A stretch of 64,000 bases of DNA. Origin: Triplophysa rosa (Eukaryota > Chordata > Actinopteri > Cypriniformes > Nemacheilidae). This document shows, piece after piece, positions 22,412 through 34,369 of this stretch. The notes below the pieces were generated by a model. It was not told the DNA's origin, did not search any database, and was given only the letters and a program-made list of their open reading frames with translations. The stretch covers positions 7,127,286-7,191,285 of the forward strand of contig NC_079894.1 in NCBI RefSeq assembly GCF_024868665.1, in the 5' to 3' direction. The stretch's first letter is position 1; each line of letters opens with the position of its first letter. A program made the position numbers and the translations under genes.

Positions 22412-23136
22412 CTTTTTTTACTGTTGCGGCCACCGTCGTAATTCGAAAGGGAGGGGTGGGCAAATGACTCAGAGATTCGTTGCAAAACTATAATACAAAG
22501 CTAGTGGCCGCTGATTTTCAAGAACTGCGCCTTTAAGTCATGTTTTACTATCAAGTGTTTAGTTTAAACCAGACTTTGACCTTTACCCTCTCTAAACAGC
22601 AGATTATTATTGTCGCCTGTAGTTCTTTTTCTTTTGGCTCCATAGAGCAAAATCCCTTCTCATACAGTGCCTGTTGTGCAACACAATAAGTGATGATGAC
22701 CTCAACCAAAAATTGTGAATATACTTTAAAAGAGAGGCTATTCCCTTGGGTTTTCAGATTCCCAAATGACCTTCAAATGATGGAGGCAGAATCTGAATGA
22801 GGGTAATTAAAATGCTATGGGATTGAATTTCAACCACGTGGAGTGATAAGAGGGATTATGTTGCTAAATCAGGGAACCACCCCATGGTGGATTCAGCCTT
22901 TTTGCAGCTGTATGATGGTCATAGTGTGTGCAACTGTCCTGAGAGGAAGATGCTAACATCAGGCTGTTGACCCTTTTTATCTGAACACAATCACATGCTC
23001 CCAAATGAGCTATTAAAACAGGCCCCTGTGACAGGTTTAGACAGTCAAGAATGTGCTCTTTAGAACACTCTTAAAAATAAATGTGCCACACAAGCCAAAG
23101 AAACATTTTTTGGCTCTATGGCTCCATAAAGAACCT

Positions 23137-24166
23137 TTAAAGGAGTCATATGACACGGCTAAAACGAATATTAACGTTTGCTTTAGATGTAATGCAATGT
23201 GTATACACTATTTAAGGTTAAACAACGCTGTATTTTCCACACAATGTGCATTTTTGTATCTCCTCTTTGCCCCGCCTCTCTTAAACGTGCAGATTTTTTA
23301 CAAAGCTCATCGCTCTGAAAAGCGAGGTGTGCTATGATTGGCCAGTTAACTTAGTCAAGTTAGTTATCATCCAGTGTTACGCCATGTCTCAACAAAGACA
23401 ATAAACCCCATTATAAACACAACATTTGTTGCCTCTAGTTGGAACATAATTACTGATTATTAGGATTTATGTTGTCTTTTTTCACATTGCGCGCGTGTCT
23501 GCATTTGCAGATCACACAAAAAAACAACATGCGCTACAAACACACGACAAACTGAACTCGCGTCAGTCCGTAACAAAGTATTTTACAATGAAAATATACT
23601 TACAGGCTGCGAATCTGAAGCGCCAGACTATCCTTGCGAAGTTGTAATGGTTGGAATTGCCCCACTTTTGAACAAAAGCTTTCATGCACAGCCGGCCTTG
23701 ATCTCTCCCAGGTTCATGAAGCCATCGTCTGTGAAATGCGCTGTACACACTTGAATATTCGGATTGTACTGTTCCTGTTCAGTATTGTAAATAAAATGTA
23801 ACCATTCGTTTTTAGTCGTCTCATCTTTTGGAAGGGCAAACAAAGAGGCTTTCGTTTCGCAACAAAACACACAGCGTCTCCACGACATGGCTGCGGGGCG
23901 ACGATACAATGAGATTTACCACCTTACTTGCGTATAGATTTGGGCAGCCTTAGTCAAGTCATACCACGAAATGACGTATTCGTGGGGGAGTGGTTACACG
24001 ACGCATTTCAGGCAGGTCTGGGTGAGCATTCGCTTTTAGATAGAATGCATCTTTCGTTCCGACGCTTTATTTTTTTGCAATTTTACGTGTCCAATACATG
24101 CATGGGCAACTTACAACACACCAAAGACACAGAAAAACACATATTCGCGCCATATGACCCCTTTAA
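23137..24166. mobile_element. TTAA-flanked element, family 1, with THAP exon
   Basis: TTAA (23137-23140 and 24163-24166) flanks ends AAGGAGTCATATGAC and, reversed, AAGGGGTCATATGGC. Its 1030 bp share internal words with the shorter copy at 11692-12016. A THAP exon lies on the minus strand towards the right end. TTAA target plus THAP fits the Kolobok superfamily. Confidence 0.82.
23604..23888 (-). pseudogene. THAP zinc-finger first exon of a Kolobok-like transposon
   Basis: A THAP domain is a C2CH zinc-dependent DNA-binding module used by host factors and transposases. From ATG at 23888: MSWRRCVFCC (first Cys pair), FALPKDE, NEWLHF (the invariant Trp), QVCTAHF (Cys-x2-His), DDGF and, after a stop, SGAIPTI (the AVPT-type end). 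The exon ends CAGCCT|GTAAGT. TGA at 23684-23682 and a further in-frame TAG break the frame before the end, and no second exon is present, so this copy is dead. The start and donor position match the THAP exon at 56289-56566. Confidence 0.8.
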
Positions 24167-24318
24167 CATCCGAAGAACCTTCTTGTTTCACTAAAAGAAC
24201 ACGGAGTGAATGGTTAATTGGGGAAGCAAATATAGTTGCTTTGAAGAACCTTTTGTAGCACATTTCTTTGTTTTAATAACAAAACAGAGCCAAAAGGTAC
24301 ATACAGTAGTACTGTGCA

Positions 24319-24446
24319 ATATGCTGGGTTATTTTTAATCGAGTCTTGGGTCAAAAAAGGACGAACTCAGCCGTTAGGTTAAATTAACCCTAACACAGGA
24401 AATGTGCATATTTGACCCAACAAAGGTAAACAACCCAGCATGGGTT
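24319..24446. repeat. 'GGGTTA / TAACCC' inverted-repeat MITE
   Basis: Ends atgctgggttatttt and, in reverse complement, atgctgggttgtttacc. The interior has tgggtcaaa and tttgacccaa. This is the common fish repeat made of GGGTT words. It is about 128 bp long. Confidence 0.6.
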
Positions 24447-26395
24447 ATATTACAATCTACAGTCTACAGTAACAGTTGGGTTTGTCCCCCATTGACCCAA
24501 CACTGGTGATAAATGGAGTAATGTGGTAACAAAAAAATAGTAAAAAGTGTAGTTTTTGCATCAGTAGTGGCACCAAATGAAAATGCAATTGGCTTGTTTC
24601 AGCCTGAGTAAACTGGACATGAAAACACTGGCTAAACCAATGTTGGGAGTTGAGATGTTCAGAAAATGTATAAAAAATACATTTTCTGAATGCAGCTTGT
24701 GGCACAAACATGACGTACTCCACTTTTAAGACATTGCTCAACATGGATCATTAACATTTTAATTTAAATTCCTTTTTATAGCCTTGATTCCTTTGTCCTT
24801 TCATCTCTCTGTTTCGCTACATAAATATCCTTAAATGATATCCTTAAATTGCAAGTATGGTAATACAAAAGCATTTTAAATGTAACACAAGCAGAAAAAA
24901 TAGACAATTTCTTATCAATCATTCACCCACTATTTATACCTGTCAAGTATTTTCCTCCCTCTTTTTCTATTGTGTTAAGAAGCACATTTTAACTCACTTG
25001 CGTTCATCCTTTCCTACACATATACTGCTGGGAAGTAAATAACATAGAGAACCATCTAAAAAGAAGGGCAGCTTATGAATATTTAAAATCGTTCTCTCGT
25101 ATCACTAAAACTCCCAAAACTAGTCTTAAAACTAACTGAATAAATTGCATATTAAACAGCATGAAGCCCTTATTTGTCTCCTTGATCTGACTTTGTCTTT
25201 TACTGGCATTTTGAGGAAGGTATTTTTTAATTTTTATTACTGACTGACATAGCAAAGAAAAAAGTTCAATACTGCAATTCACTTTTTTCCTTTTCAAGCA
25301 AGCAAATAAACCCTTACATAACACCTTAAAATTGACAGTGTTGTAGTCTGATATATTTAAAAGAAAATTGCAAAAATGAAGCATAAAAATCTTCAGCAAT
25401 GGAAAAGGCCTGGATGTGTTTTAATAAAAACGGTTTCGGCTGACAGTATTGCAGTGAGGTGTACATGAGAGTTCTTTAAAGCAAGTGCAGATGTTATCTG
25501 TCAACACACACCCTCCAATGATTAGCTGCAAGCCCCACAGGGATGAAGCATTCTCTCTAGGCTCAGCATATGTGACGCTTCTCCATTTTTGCTTTCAATC
25601 AAGCAATGATTACATTTTGAGAAGTACCAACCACAAAGACCCCTCTCAAGCCAATGCATTACAGCAGTCAATCAACTGAAGACCTGAAACAAACGGTATA
25701 AACAGAAACACAGGTGCACAGATGCTCACAAACATACAGACATTATACATTTCAAAGGAAAAAAATGAAGTATTGTTAATATTTAGATGTAGATACCTAT
25801 AATCCCCAAATGAGAGTTTAATAGCATATTGATGTCATTCCAAAAATAAGAGACACTCAAATAAATTCAAACCATGTTAATGGTTTTTCTCTTCTGGGTT
25901 ACTAAACCTACCCAAATATTACATTAAAATATATTCAATGCAAACCTATTAGTCAATCTTTTCTCTATGTTGAAACAGATCCTTAAATCAAAAAAATGGG
26001 CAGGTGCATTTTTTATAGGGCTGCTTCTCTATTATTTGCTTCTTGGGAGAACATCAGACTCTTTGAAGTTACTTTCAGATAGAAGACCAAAACTACAAGA
26101 GAAAATCTCAGGTGTTCGGTAGGTATTGGAGAAAACAGAAGTACAAGAGAAGCAAAATGGTTGTGCTCAATTTTATCGAGCAGAAGGATTAAGCCATAGC
26201 TTGGCAGCCACATCATTCCTCGACACACAAATAAAAACAACTGCTTTTACTTTAGGCCAAATACCACCGTTTGACAGCTTATGTCCTTCTTCATTTATAT
26301 CCATACAGACAAGTATGCATGTGTATTAGCCCTGTTTAAAAGACCACCAACATTTTTTTTACCAGAAAGACCATACAACAAGACCAACACCAAAC
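24447..26395. other. Intron, no gene seen
   Basis: AT-rich, single-copy looking. Several open frames of 60-110 residues were inspected and none has a domain or splice context worth calling. Confidence 0.5.
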
Positions 26396-26735
26396 TAGGG
26401 CTGCTTGATTGTGACAAAAATCATAATCACGGTTATTTTGGCCAATATTAGATCCTGATTATTTAACACAATTACTCACAGAACAACACAGAAAAATAAA
26501 AAAACTTGGCTTTTAAACTGTGAATTCAACTGCAAAATAAATGTAAAGAAATAGCACAGCTGAACCACTGTAAAGGAATGGGGTGCGCTGTGGATTTATA
26601 CCACAAGAAAAGAGAGGATCCTTGCAAAATGGAATGTGGCACAATAATTGCTTTACCTCGATTCTTTTGTTTTTGTAATTGTTGAAGGCCAAAATTGCCG
26701 ATTACGATTCATTTTCGATTAATTGCACAGCCCTA
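26396..26735. mobile_element. hAT MITE with perfect target duplication (TAGGGCTG ends)
   Basis: Ends TAGGGCTG..CAGCCCTA, with 8-bp duplication CACCAAAC at 26388-26395 and 26736-26743. It is 340 bp, non-coding, with terminal words 'attacgattcattttcgatt'. It shares its ends with the elements at 43237 and 61431. Confidence 0.9.
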
Positions 26736-27055
26736 CACCAAACCAGCACTAACATCTTAATATAAGAAACACATACAGGAACAGCAAGTGCCAGATTTTA
26801 AGCTTAGCAATGTGTGCTCAGTTTGTTGTTTTGGGCTAACTAGACAGACCATGAGAACTTTTGATTTTGTTGTTATTCTGATCAGAAACCAAACAAAAAT
26901 TGGACATTTGGAGAGAAAGATATTACCAGACAAGTTAAGCAACTAAAATAAAATGTTTACCATGTCATTTAGGGTTAGTGTTAACTTAAAACTGTTTAAT
27001 GCCACAATAACAGACTGGTGTGTAAAAAAATTAATCTGATATGAAAACAAGAGCA

Positions 27056-28107
27056 TATTGTCGTTGTCGGGCGGAAACCTCCTATGTCCAAATTTGGTCA
27101 ATTTCATATTTTTTCACAAATCGATACTATTGGTCAGTCCCCATGTGGGTCTGTTATTTTTACAAATTATTAACCAATCTAAAGTGTTGAAAATAGCTTG
27201 AGAGCAAATCTCTTAACTCCATTGGACACTTCAACTGTCTGAGAAGTCTCGTAACTCCACCTCTTCTTCACTCCGCTTGAGCCTCTCGGCATTACGTCTC
27301 CTGATTGAACGTTTTTTAGACAATAACGAGTGAAAATAGTTAGGTTAGATACATTTGAGTAGGCCTGTTTTGTTAAAAATCGATAGCTGTAATGCTTCGG
27401 GGCAGAAGGAAGCCCGTGAGCCACGAAGGTAAATTTGCCAGCAGATTCGGCTAATTTCCGCCTATTAGACAGCTTAGTCAGCTCATCGTTTTTGTATTAC
27501 ATCACTTATAGTTCTTAAACCTTTAAAATAGAGTTTAGGAAGATGTATGTAACCACAGTCGTTAGCTTTGGTTAACTATTGAAGCCTTTTCTCTTGTCAA
27601 GAGGCTCAATGCGACCGCCGACTTTATTTGCGTGCAGATTAATTTTCGCCTATATTAGACAGCCTGTTTAACGTTTTATTTTGGTATTGCATCACTCATA
27701 GCTCTAACGTTTAAATTATAGTTTTGGAAGATGTATGTAACCACAATCATTATCTTTCATTAGCTCTTAAAGCCTCGTCTCTTGTCAAAAGACTCAATGC
27801 GACTGCAGACTTTGATGAACACTGCTGGCAGCAGCGACGTCTGTGTCCGTACCATTCTTATCAATGACAGCGTAATCTCGTATCTCCCTGCTCCCAAGTT
27901 ATAAACCTTGTATCTCCGATTAAACATGGTTTTGGGGAAATGTTGTTTTAATGTTGGCACACAACAGTATATGATAGCAATATAAGGTATAATACCAACT
28001 TTAACGATACAATGTTTAATAATTCTAAAAATATGCAGTTTTTTTAATTTCCTGAAAAATAATGGTTTTGGAGATACGAGGATTCCGCCCAACAGTGACG
28101 ATATTTG
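27056..28107. mobile_element. DNA element with 'GGGCGGAA-CCTC' inverted ends
   Basis: Left tattgtcgttgtcgggcgga then acctcctatgtcc; right, in reverse complement, tatcgtcactgttgggcgga then atcctcgtatctcc. The ends are clearly inverted but diverged. The interior holds a duplicated segment of about 190 bp (27445-27815). A minus-strand frame at 27179-27424 (MPRGSSGVKKRWSYE in its middle) might be an exon remnant. The superfamily is not resolved. Confidence 0.55.
27445..27815 (+). repeat. Internal direct duplication, about 190 bp, two copies
   Basis: 'cgcctattagacagc' near 27459 and 'cgcctatattagacagc' near 27649. Both are followed in order by 'attacatcact/attgcatcact', 'gaagatgtatgtaaccaca' (identical) and 'ctcttgtcaa(g/a)a'. 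The offset is about 190. The two copies are diverged, so the duplication is old. Confidence 0.75.
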
Positions 28108-28109
28108 CA

Positions 28110-29000
28110 GTGCTGTCCAAGAGAAGGGCGGTTTAATTGAAGGAAAATTCTATTATAAATGTATGCATTTGACACTAACAGACACTTTTATGTTTCATGG
28201 GAATTTAACCTACAACCTTTAACAAATCAGTATGATACTGAAGTAGCACCAAGTAAAGTAAAACCTAGCTCTTCTCATTTTTAAATGCAGCATTCATCAG
28301 ACGGTCAGCGAACAGGATGTGGGCGGTCCGTTGGTGGTCTCAGACCGAGACAACCACCCCCATAGCTTTAGTGATGGCATGCTGATGTAACATATTGTGG
28401 CTGGCGTGATAAGAGATTTTGGTAAGCTATTCATACTCTCCCGTCAAACTTTGGATGAGAAATAGAAGTAAGGGAGGGAGGAGCTTCTGCACCACAATCT
28501 TAATGGAATCAAAAGGTTAGCAAGCGCTTGCTCATTATCTCACACATCGGGCAGCTTGCACGAATCTATTATGCACCGGCGCATGGAAGTGGGAAAATGC
28601 AGAGATAAGGGAGGAGAAATGTCAGAAAGCGGAGCCGCAGGCTGCATCCTCCAGTCCGCCTGGGATACGTCAGAGAGTGTGTGTTTGTGTGCGCAAGTGT
28701 GTATATATGTCTGCGTGTCTTTGGGAGAAAAGAAGCACATTCCCACCCACTCAGTCCCATGATTCAACTGAGTCTGCACCAGGCGTGGGCTTGAGAGAGA
28801 GAAAGAGCGACAGAGAAAAAGCTCTCTTTCAGAGAAAGCGAGAGCAAAGGGGAGACATGCAGAGTGAAGGAAGAGAGAGAAAGATAGAAACCAAACAACC
28901 GAGAAACAAGGAGAGAGAGAGAGGAAGCATGAGAGAATGTTTCTTTATCCACTTCTAGTCTCTGTGTTGCATTGCTCCTTTTAGCTGGAGTTGAGGTAGT
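28110..29000. other. Unique block with CpG-richer core and GAGA-rich tract
   Basis: 28540-28680 is richer in GC and CpG than its surroundings and could be a conserved non-coding or promoter segment. 28790-28930 is a purine run (gagagaaagagcga.. gagagagagagg). Overlapping open frames in both strands there are low-complexity artefacts. No gene is called. Confidence 0.4.
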
Positions 29001-29008
29001 GATTCGAG

Positions 29009-30229
29009 AAGTGTTGGGAAAGTTACTCTGGAAATGTAATTAAATTACTGATTACTCCTTTTAAAAGTAATCAAGTTACTGGTCTGATTACTTTATTTCA
29101 AAAGTAATTAGTTATACTACTCGTTACATTACTACCCCCCTCCCCTCAAAAACACAAAATAACCTCTTTAGCCTTCTCAAGACTAAACTTTATTGGGAAG
29201 TGCATACTCTACTCTATCTCGTCTTTAATTCTTTTAATACATTCTTTCTGCTTATTCCATACTAAAGCCTGTAATAAATAATAATAATAATAATAATTAA
29301 ACTCGGTGACATTTTAACTTAATTTTTTTTAATGTTAACTAGTATATCTAAACCTGCTTACTCCATAATGTAAAAAGTCTCTCCTTAGTTTCTTATAACT
29401 TGTATATCTTAACTAGTGCTTCTGCATATTTCTATGATGATTTCTTCATCATTTAACAAATATAACAGCGTTAGAGCAGCAAAAACTAGTCTGACAAAAC
29501 ATAACATGTTGCTAATAGCAGCCTGGCTCTCGACAGTAGAAGTTGATTCATTGCTCTCCGTGCCCGGTGAAGTTACTGTCTCCAGAAGTTTAACCATGCT
29601 GTACTGCCCTTTCAGGTTGTTTTTTGCGGGAGAGAGGGTTTTGCTTACCTCCACATAACCGACAACGCACAACAATGTTCTTGCCTTTAAACTCAAAATA
29701 ATGATTGTATTTCCAGCTACAGAACGCATACGTTTCTCTCTCCATGCTGAGCTTGTTTTCGCTGGTAGTACCAAAGATTGTCTTGTGATAGGGAGATGTA
29801 TGGGTCTGTAATACTTACAGTTGGAGCATAAAGGCTAACATCGATCACGAGGAGACACCAATCATATCCGGTGTCTAGTCTCCTTGGCTGCATTCCACGC
29901 GGCAATAGCATTGGCCGTTATGAGTTTTTAGCTTAAGGTGGCAGGCTTTCCATGGAGTGGCTTTGGTAGTACTCTCCGCGCGGGCACGTTTCAGTTTGAT
30001 GACGTCGCGGGTGCGACAGGCAGGCATCCAGACTTTGAAAAAGCTATTTCGCTTTTTACAATTTAAATGATTAAACGAGACAACGGCAATGATGTAACGC
30101 AGCTGTAACGTATAGTTACCTGGGCTTGGAACTATAATCTAATTACTATTTTAGGAATTATAAAGCGTTAATTTACTCCGTTACCAAAAAAGTAATCAAA
30201 CTACAGTAACGCGTTACTGCCCAACACTG
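29009..30229. mobile_element. hAT element with AGTGTTGGG ends and target duplication
   Basis: Ends AAGTGTTGGGAAAGTTACTC and, in reverse complement, CAGTGTTGGGCAGTAACGCG. The 8-bp GATTCGAG lies at 29001-29008 and 30230-30237. Inside are runs of 'aaaagtaatcaa' and an (AAT)n at about 29276-29297. It is 1221 bp with no transposase frame. The ends are those of an abundant fish hAT group. Confidence 0.88.
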
Positions 30230-30291
30230 GATTCGAGAAGGCCGGACTGTCAGGATGGGGGTGATTTAGTGGCTAATGAAAACGGCACATT

Positions 30292-30933
30292 GACCACGTA
30301 TACATGGACGTCAGTAATCAAATTATTTGCCTTATTCTGAGTAAGCTAATATTACGATTAAGGTGTTTACATGAGTTGCTTTAAGAATATACCTTTCATG
30401 TTCCCGTTTTACATGTTACACTACATAGTTCGATTAATGGCATATGTCATTACGTCCCTAAGCGACGCCGTTCGAAGTTCCTTCCATAATTTCATGCATC
30501 AACAAACAGTTCGTCTTCGCCATGGTACCACATACAGTTTTTGGTGTTTCATTTATTTTCTAGAATTGTTGGCATCTTTCTTGTGTCCCGTTCGGACCAA
30601 AAATGTGCTTTCATGCTTGAAGCCATGTTGTTTGCCATAAAACGAAATGGCTGTCCACTGCCGTGTGTGTGTGTAACCTGTCGCAAAGTGCCGCGAAAGT
30701 TCCTACGTGCCGGTAATAGTGCGATTAAGGTGTGTACATGTCTATACCGCACTTCGATAATGCGACTAAAACAGGAGTACTCCACCCGTCTTAATTCGAT
30801 TTGTGTTTACTAGGATTATGAGTTTAGACGGATTAAGATAATCAAAAAGCTCTGTTTACATGGTCCATTCTTAATCAGAGTATTGTCTTAAACGTGTTAA
30901 TATCGGATTATTGTTGTCCATGTACAGGTGGTC
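30292..30933. mobile_element. DNA element with GACCACnTnTACATGGAC ends
   Basis: Left gaccacgtatacatggac, right in reverse complement gaccacctgtacatggac. ATT stands directly outside both ends (30289-30291, 30934-30936). The right interior has further words near the ends (gtgtttacatg, gtgtgtacatg). A 3-bp target would fit PIF/Harbinger, but this is not proven. Confidence 0.6.
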
Positions 30934-32860
30934 ATTGATAAATTTGTATCTCAAACTCTACATTGGTATTAAAAACATCCAGAGAGAAAGCAGGATGACA
31001 AGAATTGAAATTCAGAATTATAATTCAGAATTATGTCATTCATAATCAAAATTCATGTTTTGAGTCTTTGGTTTAGAAATATCGACAGGCACTATAAACG
31101 ATTAAACATTATATATGTAAAACTGTAATGCTGCTTTGCAAAAATGCTAAATTGTATTGCATTGTGTTTAGTGCTACATACAGTATATACAGTGCATACA
31201 TTGGAATTTAATTGACTTCTGTAGTTCTAAATATTAATAGGAAAACAAACAAAGTAAATTTTACTTGTGAAGTATTTAATTCACTAAATTGTTCAAAGTA
31301 AATCAATGCGATTTTATTACAGTAATACAAATACCTTGAGTGACGTATTCAAAAAACAGCAGCAAATGTTACATGGTTAAATACAATAACTATTATATGA
31401 ACTAATTTGTTTCATAGTTCAGTATGCTAACTGTTGGATGTTTAATGTTTAATCAAAAGATCCATTTTAAATTTAATGCAAAACAGACATACTGTATAGT
31501 GATATTTACTTTCATTCCTTTCTCACACATGACAGCATTTTAGATCTGTATCTGTTTATACAGATTAAAACTCTATCACAGGAAATATTGGGGAGACTGG
31601 ATGAGGTGTATTTCTACACTAATTAAGTGTGCTTTCTTCTTCAGCTCTGAAAATATTTTGCCAGTATTCCTGAGCCACATGCGGCTCATTTGAACCACTT
31701 GCGCTTCCCATGAAATGTTTCTCCAGGCCATGACTGTTTCATTAATGTGCTTCTCTATCTCTCACAAACACGCACATACACACAAAGAAAAAAAATGAGC
31801 AAACAAATATCAAACGGCGCCCTCTTCACATTTTCCAGATGCAAATGTCCTCTGTTAATGTTCCCTGCCTTCAGTTGGATGACTTGAGGGAAGATAAAAG
31901 TTCATGCAATTTGCATAAACAGACGAAACTGCACTATAAGACTATAAGTCCCTCGGGAAATCTAACATAAGAGTTGATGGAGTGGCCAGAGTGCATTTCA
32001 CTGAACAGTTTTTGGATTTATTGAGGATGGGGTTTTAAACTGTTTATTCTGCTTTGTCTGTTGGTGTGGCTATTTCTTTTACTGTTCTGACAAGCGTATT
32101 TAGAATGTGTCGTGTAATGAGGTACAGGTCAACAAAGTGGGTTTTTTGCGCACGTCTGACAGACGTTGCTACCATGGACAGCTCATACACTGCAGCAAAG
32201 CACCAGGCTCTCATTTCAGCACCACGGACAGCTCCCCATAAATCCACTCAACGCTACAATAGCAGAAAGATGTCCAAAAACATGTACCACCTACCCTGTG
32301 AGGCTGCATTTCTCTACTAAAACCACAGCTAATGAAATGCTGCCTCTCTGTACTGCCAATTCCACGAGCGAGCACTGGAAAGCAAAAGGGTAAGTGCTAA
32401 ACATTTCTCTGTCACGCAATACCTGTAAAGAACCAGAAAAAAAATGTGAAATTGTGATGCTCAAGTGCAGATATAAAAGAAGATACAGACTACACTGTAC
32501 AGACTGTGGGTGGTACATGCAATTGGCTGTGATCTTTATTGCTGGTGTACAGACTCGCAGGTTGGACAGCCTACATTAGCCTATTTTCAGGGCAGTTTTC
32601 TCCATAGGGTGTCACCCGGCTCCACACGACTCATCAGACTTTTTGATCTCTTCTTGCTGGGAAGGAACTGCTTCTATAATTTGCTCTTATAATTAGAAAT
32701 ATTCTACTTTCTAATGCGTCTCTTGAATTTATAATACATCAGTGCTTTTACATCTGATGCCACTGAGGCCAGTAAGTGGCCTTTGAACTTGCTGGAGTTC
32801 TTTATCTTCAGTGGAGGCTGAAGTACAGTTCTTCTGAATAATGGAAACAAGGAAAAACCT
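30934..32860. other. Intron, no gene seen
   Basis: AT-rich to 31550. 31600-32700 is less AT-rich, single-copy looking, and may hold conserved non-coding DNA. Short frames at 32044-32580 on both strands lack domains. Confidence 0.45.
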
Positions 32861-32866
32861 CATTTG

Positions 32867-33005
32867 TGACCCTGGACCACAAAACGTAGCACAGGTATAT
32901 TTGTAGCAATAGCCACCAATACATTGTATGGGTCAAAATGATACATTTTTCTTTTATGCCAAAAATCATTAGGATATTAATATCATGTTCCATGAAGATA
33001 TTTTG
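32867..33005 (+). repeat. MITE fragment, 'GTGACCCTGGACCACAAAAC' type
   Basis: It begins 'gtgaccctggaccacaaaac', the start of a very common cyprinid repeat, followed by 'gcaatagccaccaatacat' and 'gtatgggtcaaaatgatac'. It is truncated on the right. Confidence 0.7.
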
Positions 33006-33093
33006 TAAATTTTTGTTTTTACCATTTTTTTGAGTGGATGTGGCAAAATCGTGAATGGCCGGAAACATGCCTACAAACATGGGTACCGCCATT

Positions 33094-33227
33094 GTTTGGT
33101 TACCAACATTCTTCAAAGTATTCTCTTTTGTGTTCTGCAGAAGAAATAAAGTCATACAGGTTTGAAATGACAAGAGTGTGAGTAAATGATTACAGAATTT
33201 TCATTTTTGGGTGAACTAACCCTTTAA
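33094..33227 (+). repeat. MITE, right half, 'GGGTGAACTAACCCTTTAA' end
   Basis: 'cttttgtgttctgcagaag', 'gtcatacaggtttgaaatga', 'gtgagtaaatgattacag' and 'ttttgggtgaactaac' in order. Same family as 37028-37220 and 39545-39671. Confidence 0.8.
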
Positions 33228-33229
33228 AA

Positions 33230-34050
33230 TGACCAGATCTGCTGTCAGTAAGATATCTCTGGGTTCAACATCACACAAGAGCAAAATCTAATGACTGAAT
33301 TTCATCACCTCACAACATACCGCAACGAGGCATATGTATCACTACAGTATATAATATAATTTTTGTTATAGAAAGAAATATTTTTTTAAGTATAGATTTT
33401 ATGATTTATATCCATCGCTATTGATTACATATGAAAATAAACAATTGAAAAAATAGCCATTCACATTTATATTTGGAGCTTGTGCCTCCCGTGTGAGCAG
33501 TGAGTCAGTGAGACTGGTGAGTACAAGCTTGACTCACACGTGTGTTTGTAGGTCAAAGGTAATGGGGAGAAAAACTGCCTTTGCCATAGGACTGTCTCAT
33601 TTTTGTCTTGCAGGGTGGTTTCTTATTTCTGTTGCCAGAGAATGGCGTCTCTGGATATGCAATCTAAGTTACAGAACCCACTTAATAAGAGGGTGTAAAA
33701 TATGTTTAATATGAGCTGAACACACTGACTGCTGACTGACATGTAAATTGGAGAAATTGCATTCAGTAATTGTTATTGAAGATGAAAAGGAATAGCAGTG
33801 AATTACAGGTATAAAGCTGAGATTATGAATGACCGCTGCCTAAGGAGAAATGCAAATAGAAACGTTTGCAGAATCAAGAGCACATCTTGGGAGTACATGC
33901 ACAACATATAATGTCATGCTTTATGTAAAGTACACAGATGCTCTGAGGGTTCTGTAAAAGAAAGACTAATCGCTGAATAATGAGACTGAAAAGAAAGGTT
34001 TATATTAGTTATCCTATTAATATAGTATTATCCTAATATTAAATATTAGC
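33230..34050. other. Intron, no gene seen
   Basis: AT-rich single-copy looking sequence without recognised features. Confidence 0.5.
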
Positions 34051-34366
34051 TTAAAGGTCCAGTGGTTGAAATTTAGTGGCATCTAGCAGTGAGGTTTTGA
34101 ATCGCAACCAACGGCTCACTCTACCCCTCTATCTCGAAGCACTAGGATGGCTGACACAGAACTAAGATATCGTCATGTTTTTGCTTCTTTGCTGAAGGTG
34201 ATAACGTGTTTACGAAACACATGGCAGTTTGTCTGTTTAGGGTTACTGTAGAAACAACATGGTGAATTCCATGTAAGGGGACCCGTGGTGTATGTAGATA
34301 GAAATTGCTCATTCTAAGGTAATAAAAACACAATGCTTCATTTTGTAAGGTCTTTATATCCTTTAA
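34051..34366 (+). mobile_element. TTAA-flanked MITE, family 2, copy A
   Basis: It starts TTAA then aggtccagtggttgaaattt. The interior words 'acggctcactctaccc', 'gacacagaactaagat', 'tactgtagaaacaacatgg' and 'ggtgtatgtagatagaaa' are shared with copy B at 57732-59700, where the last one is split by an L2 LINE. The right end is lost (no matching inverted terminus), so this copy is truncated. Confidence 0.8.
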
Positions 34367-34369
34367 ATC

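Larger units (their letters stand above)
21374..22536. mobile_element. TTAA-flanked element, family 4, with two inward-facing first exons
   Basis: TTAA at 21374-21377 and 22533-22536 flank ends AAAGGTACAGT (left) and AAAGGCGCAGT (right, reverse complement). The 1163-bp element keeps a first exon at its left part on + and another at its right part on -, both with good donors, but no downstream exons. It therefore looks like an internal-deletion derivative of a two-gene element. The TTAA target and end sequence suggest the Kolobok superfamily; piggyBac also uses TTAA. Confidence 0.7.
23062..24285. mobile_element. Outer MITE ('AACACTCTTAAAAATAAA' type), split
   Basis: The left part from 23062 (cactcttaaaaataaatgtg .. 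ctccataaagaacc) and the right part from 24167 (catccgaagaaccttcttg .. tttgaagaaccttttg) join into the common fish repeat built of 'aagaaccttt' words. It is interrupted at its TTAA by the element at 23137-24166. Confidence 0.6.

Noticed and set aside
28540..28958. Overlapping 60-90-residue frames on both strands
   Set aside because: Produced by GAGA-rich low-complexity DNA; no domain or conserved start.
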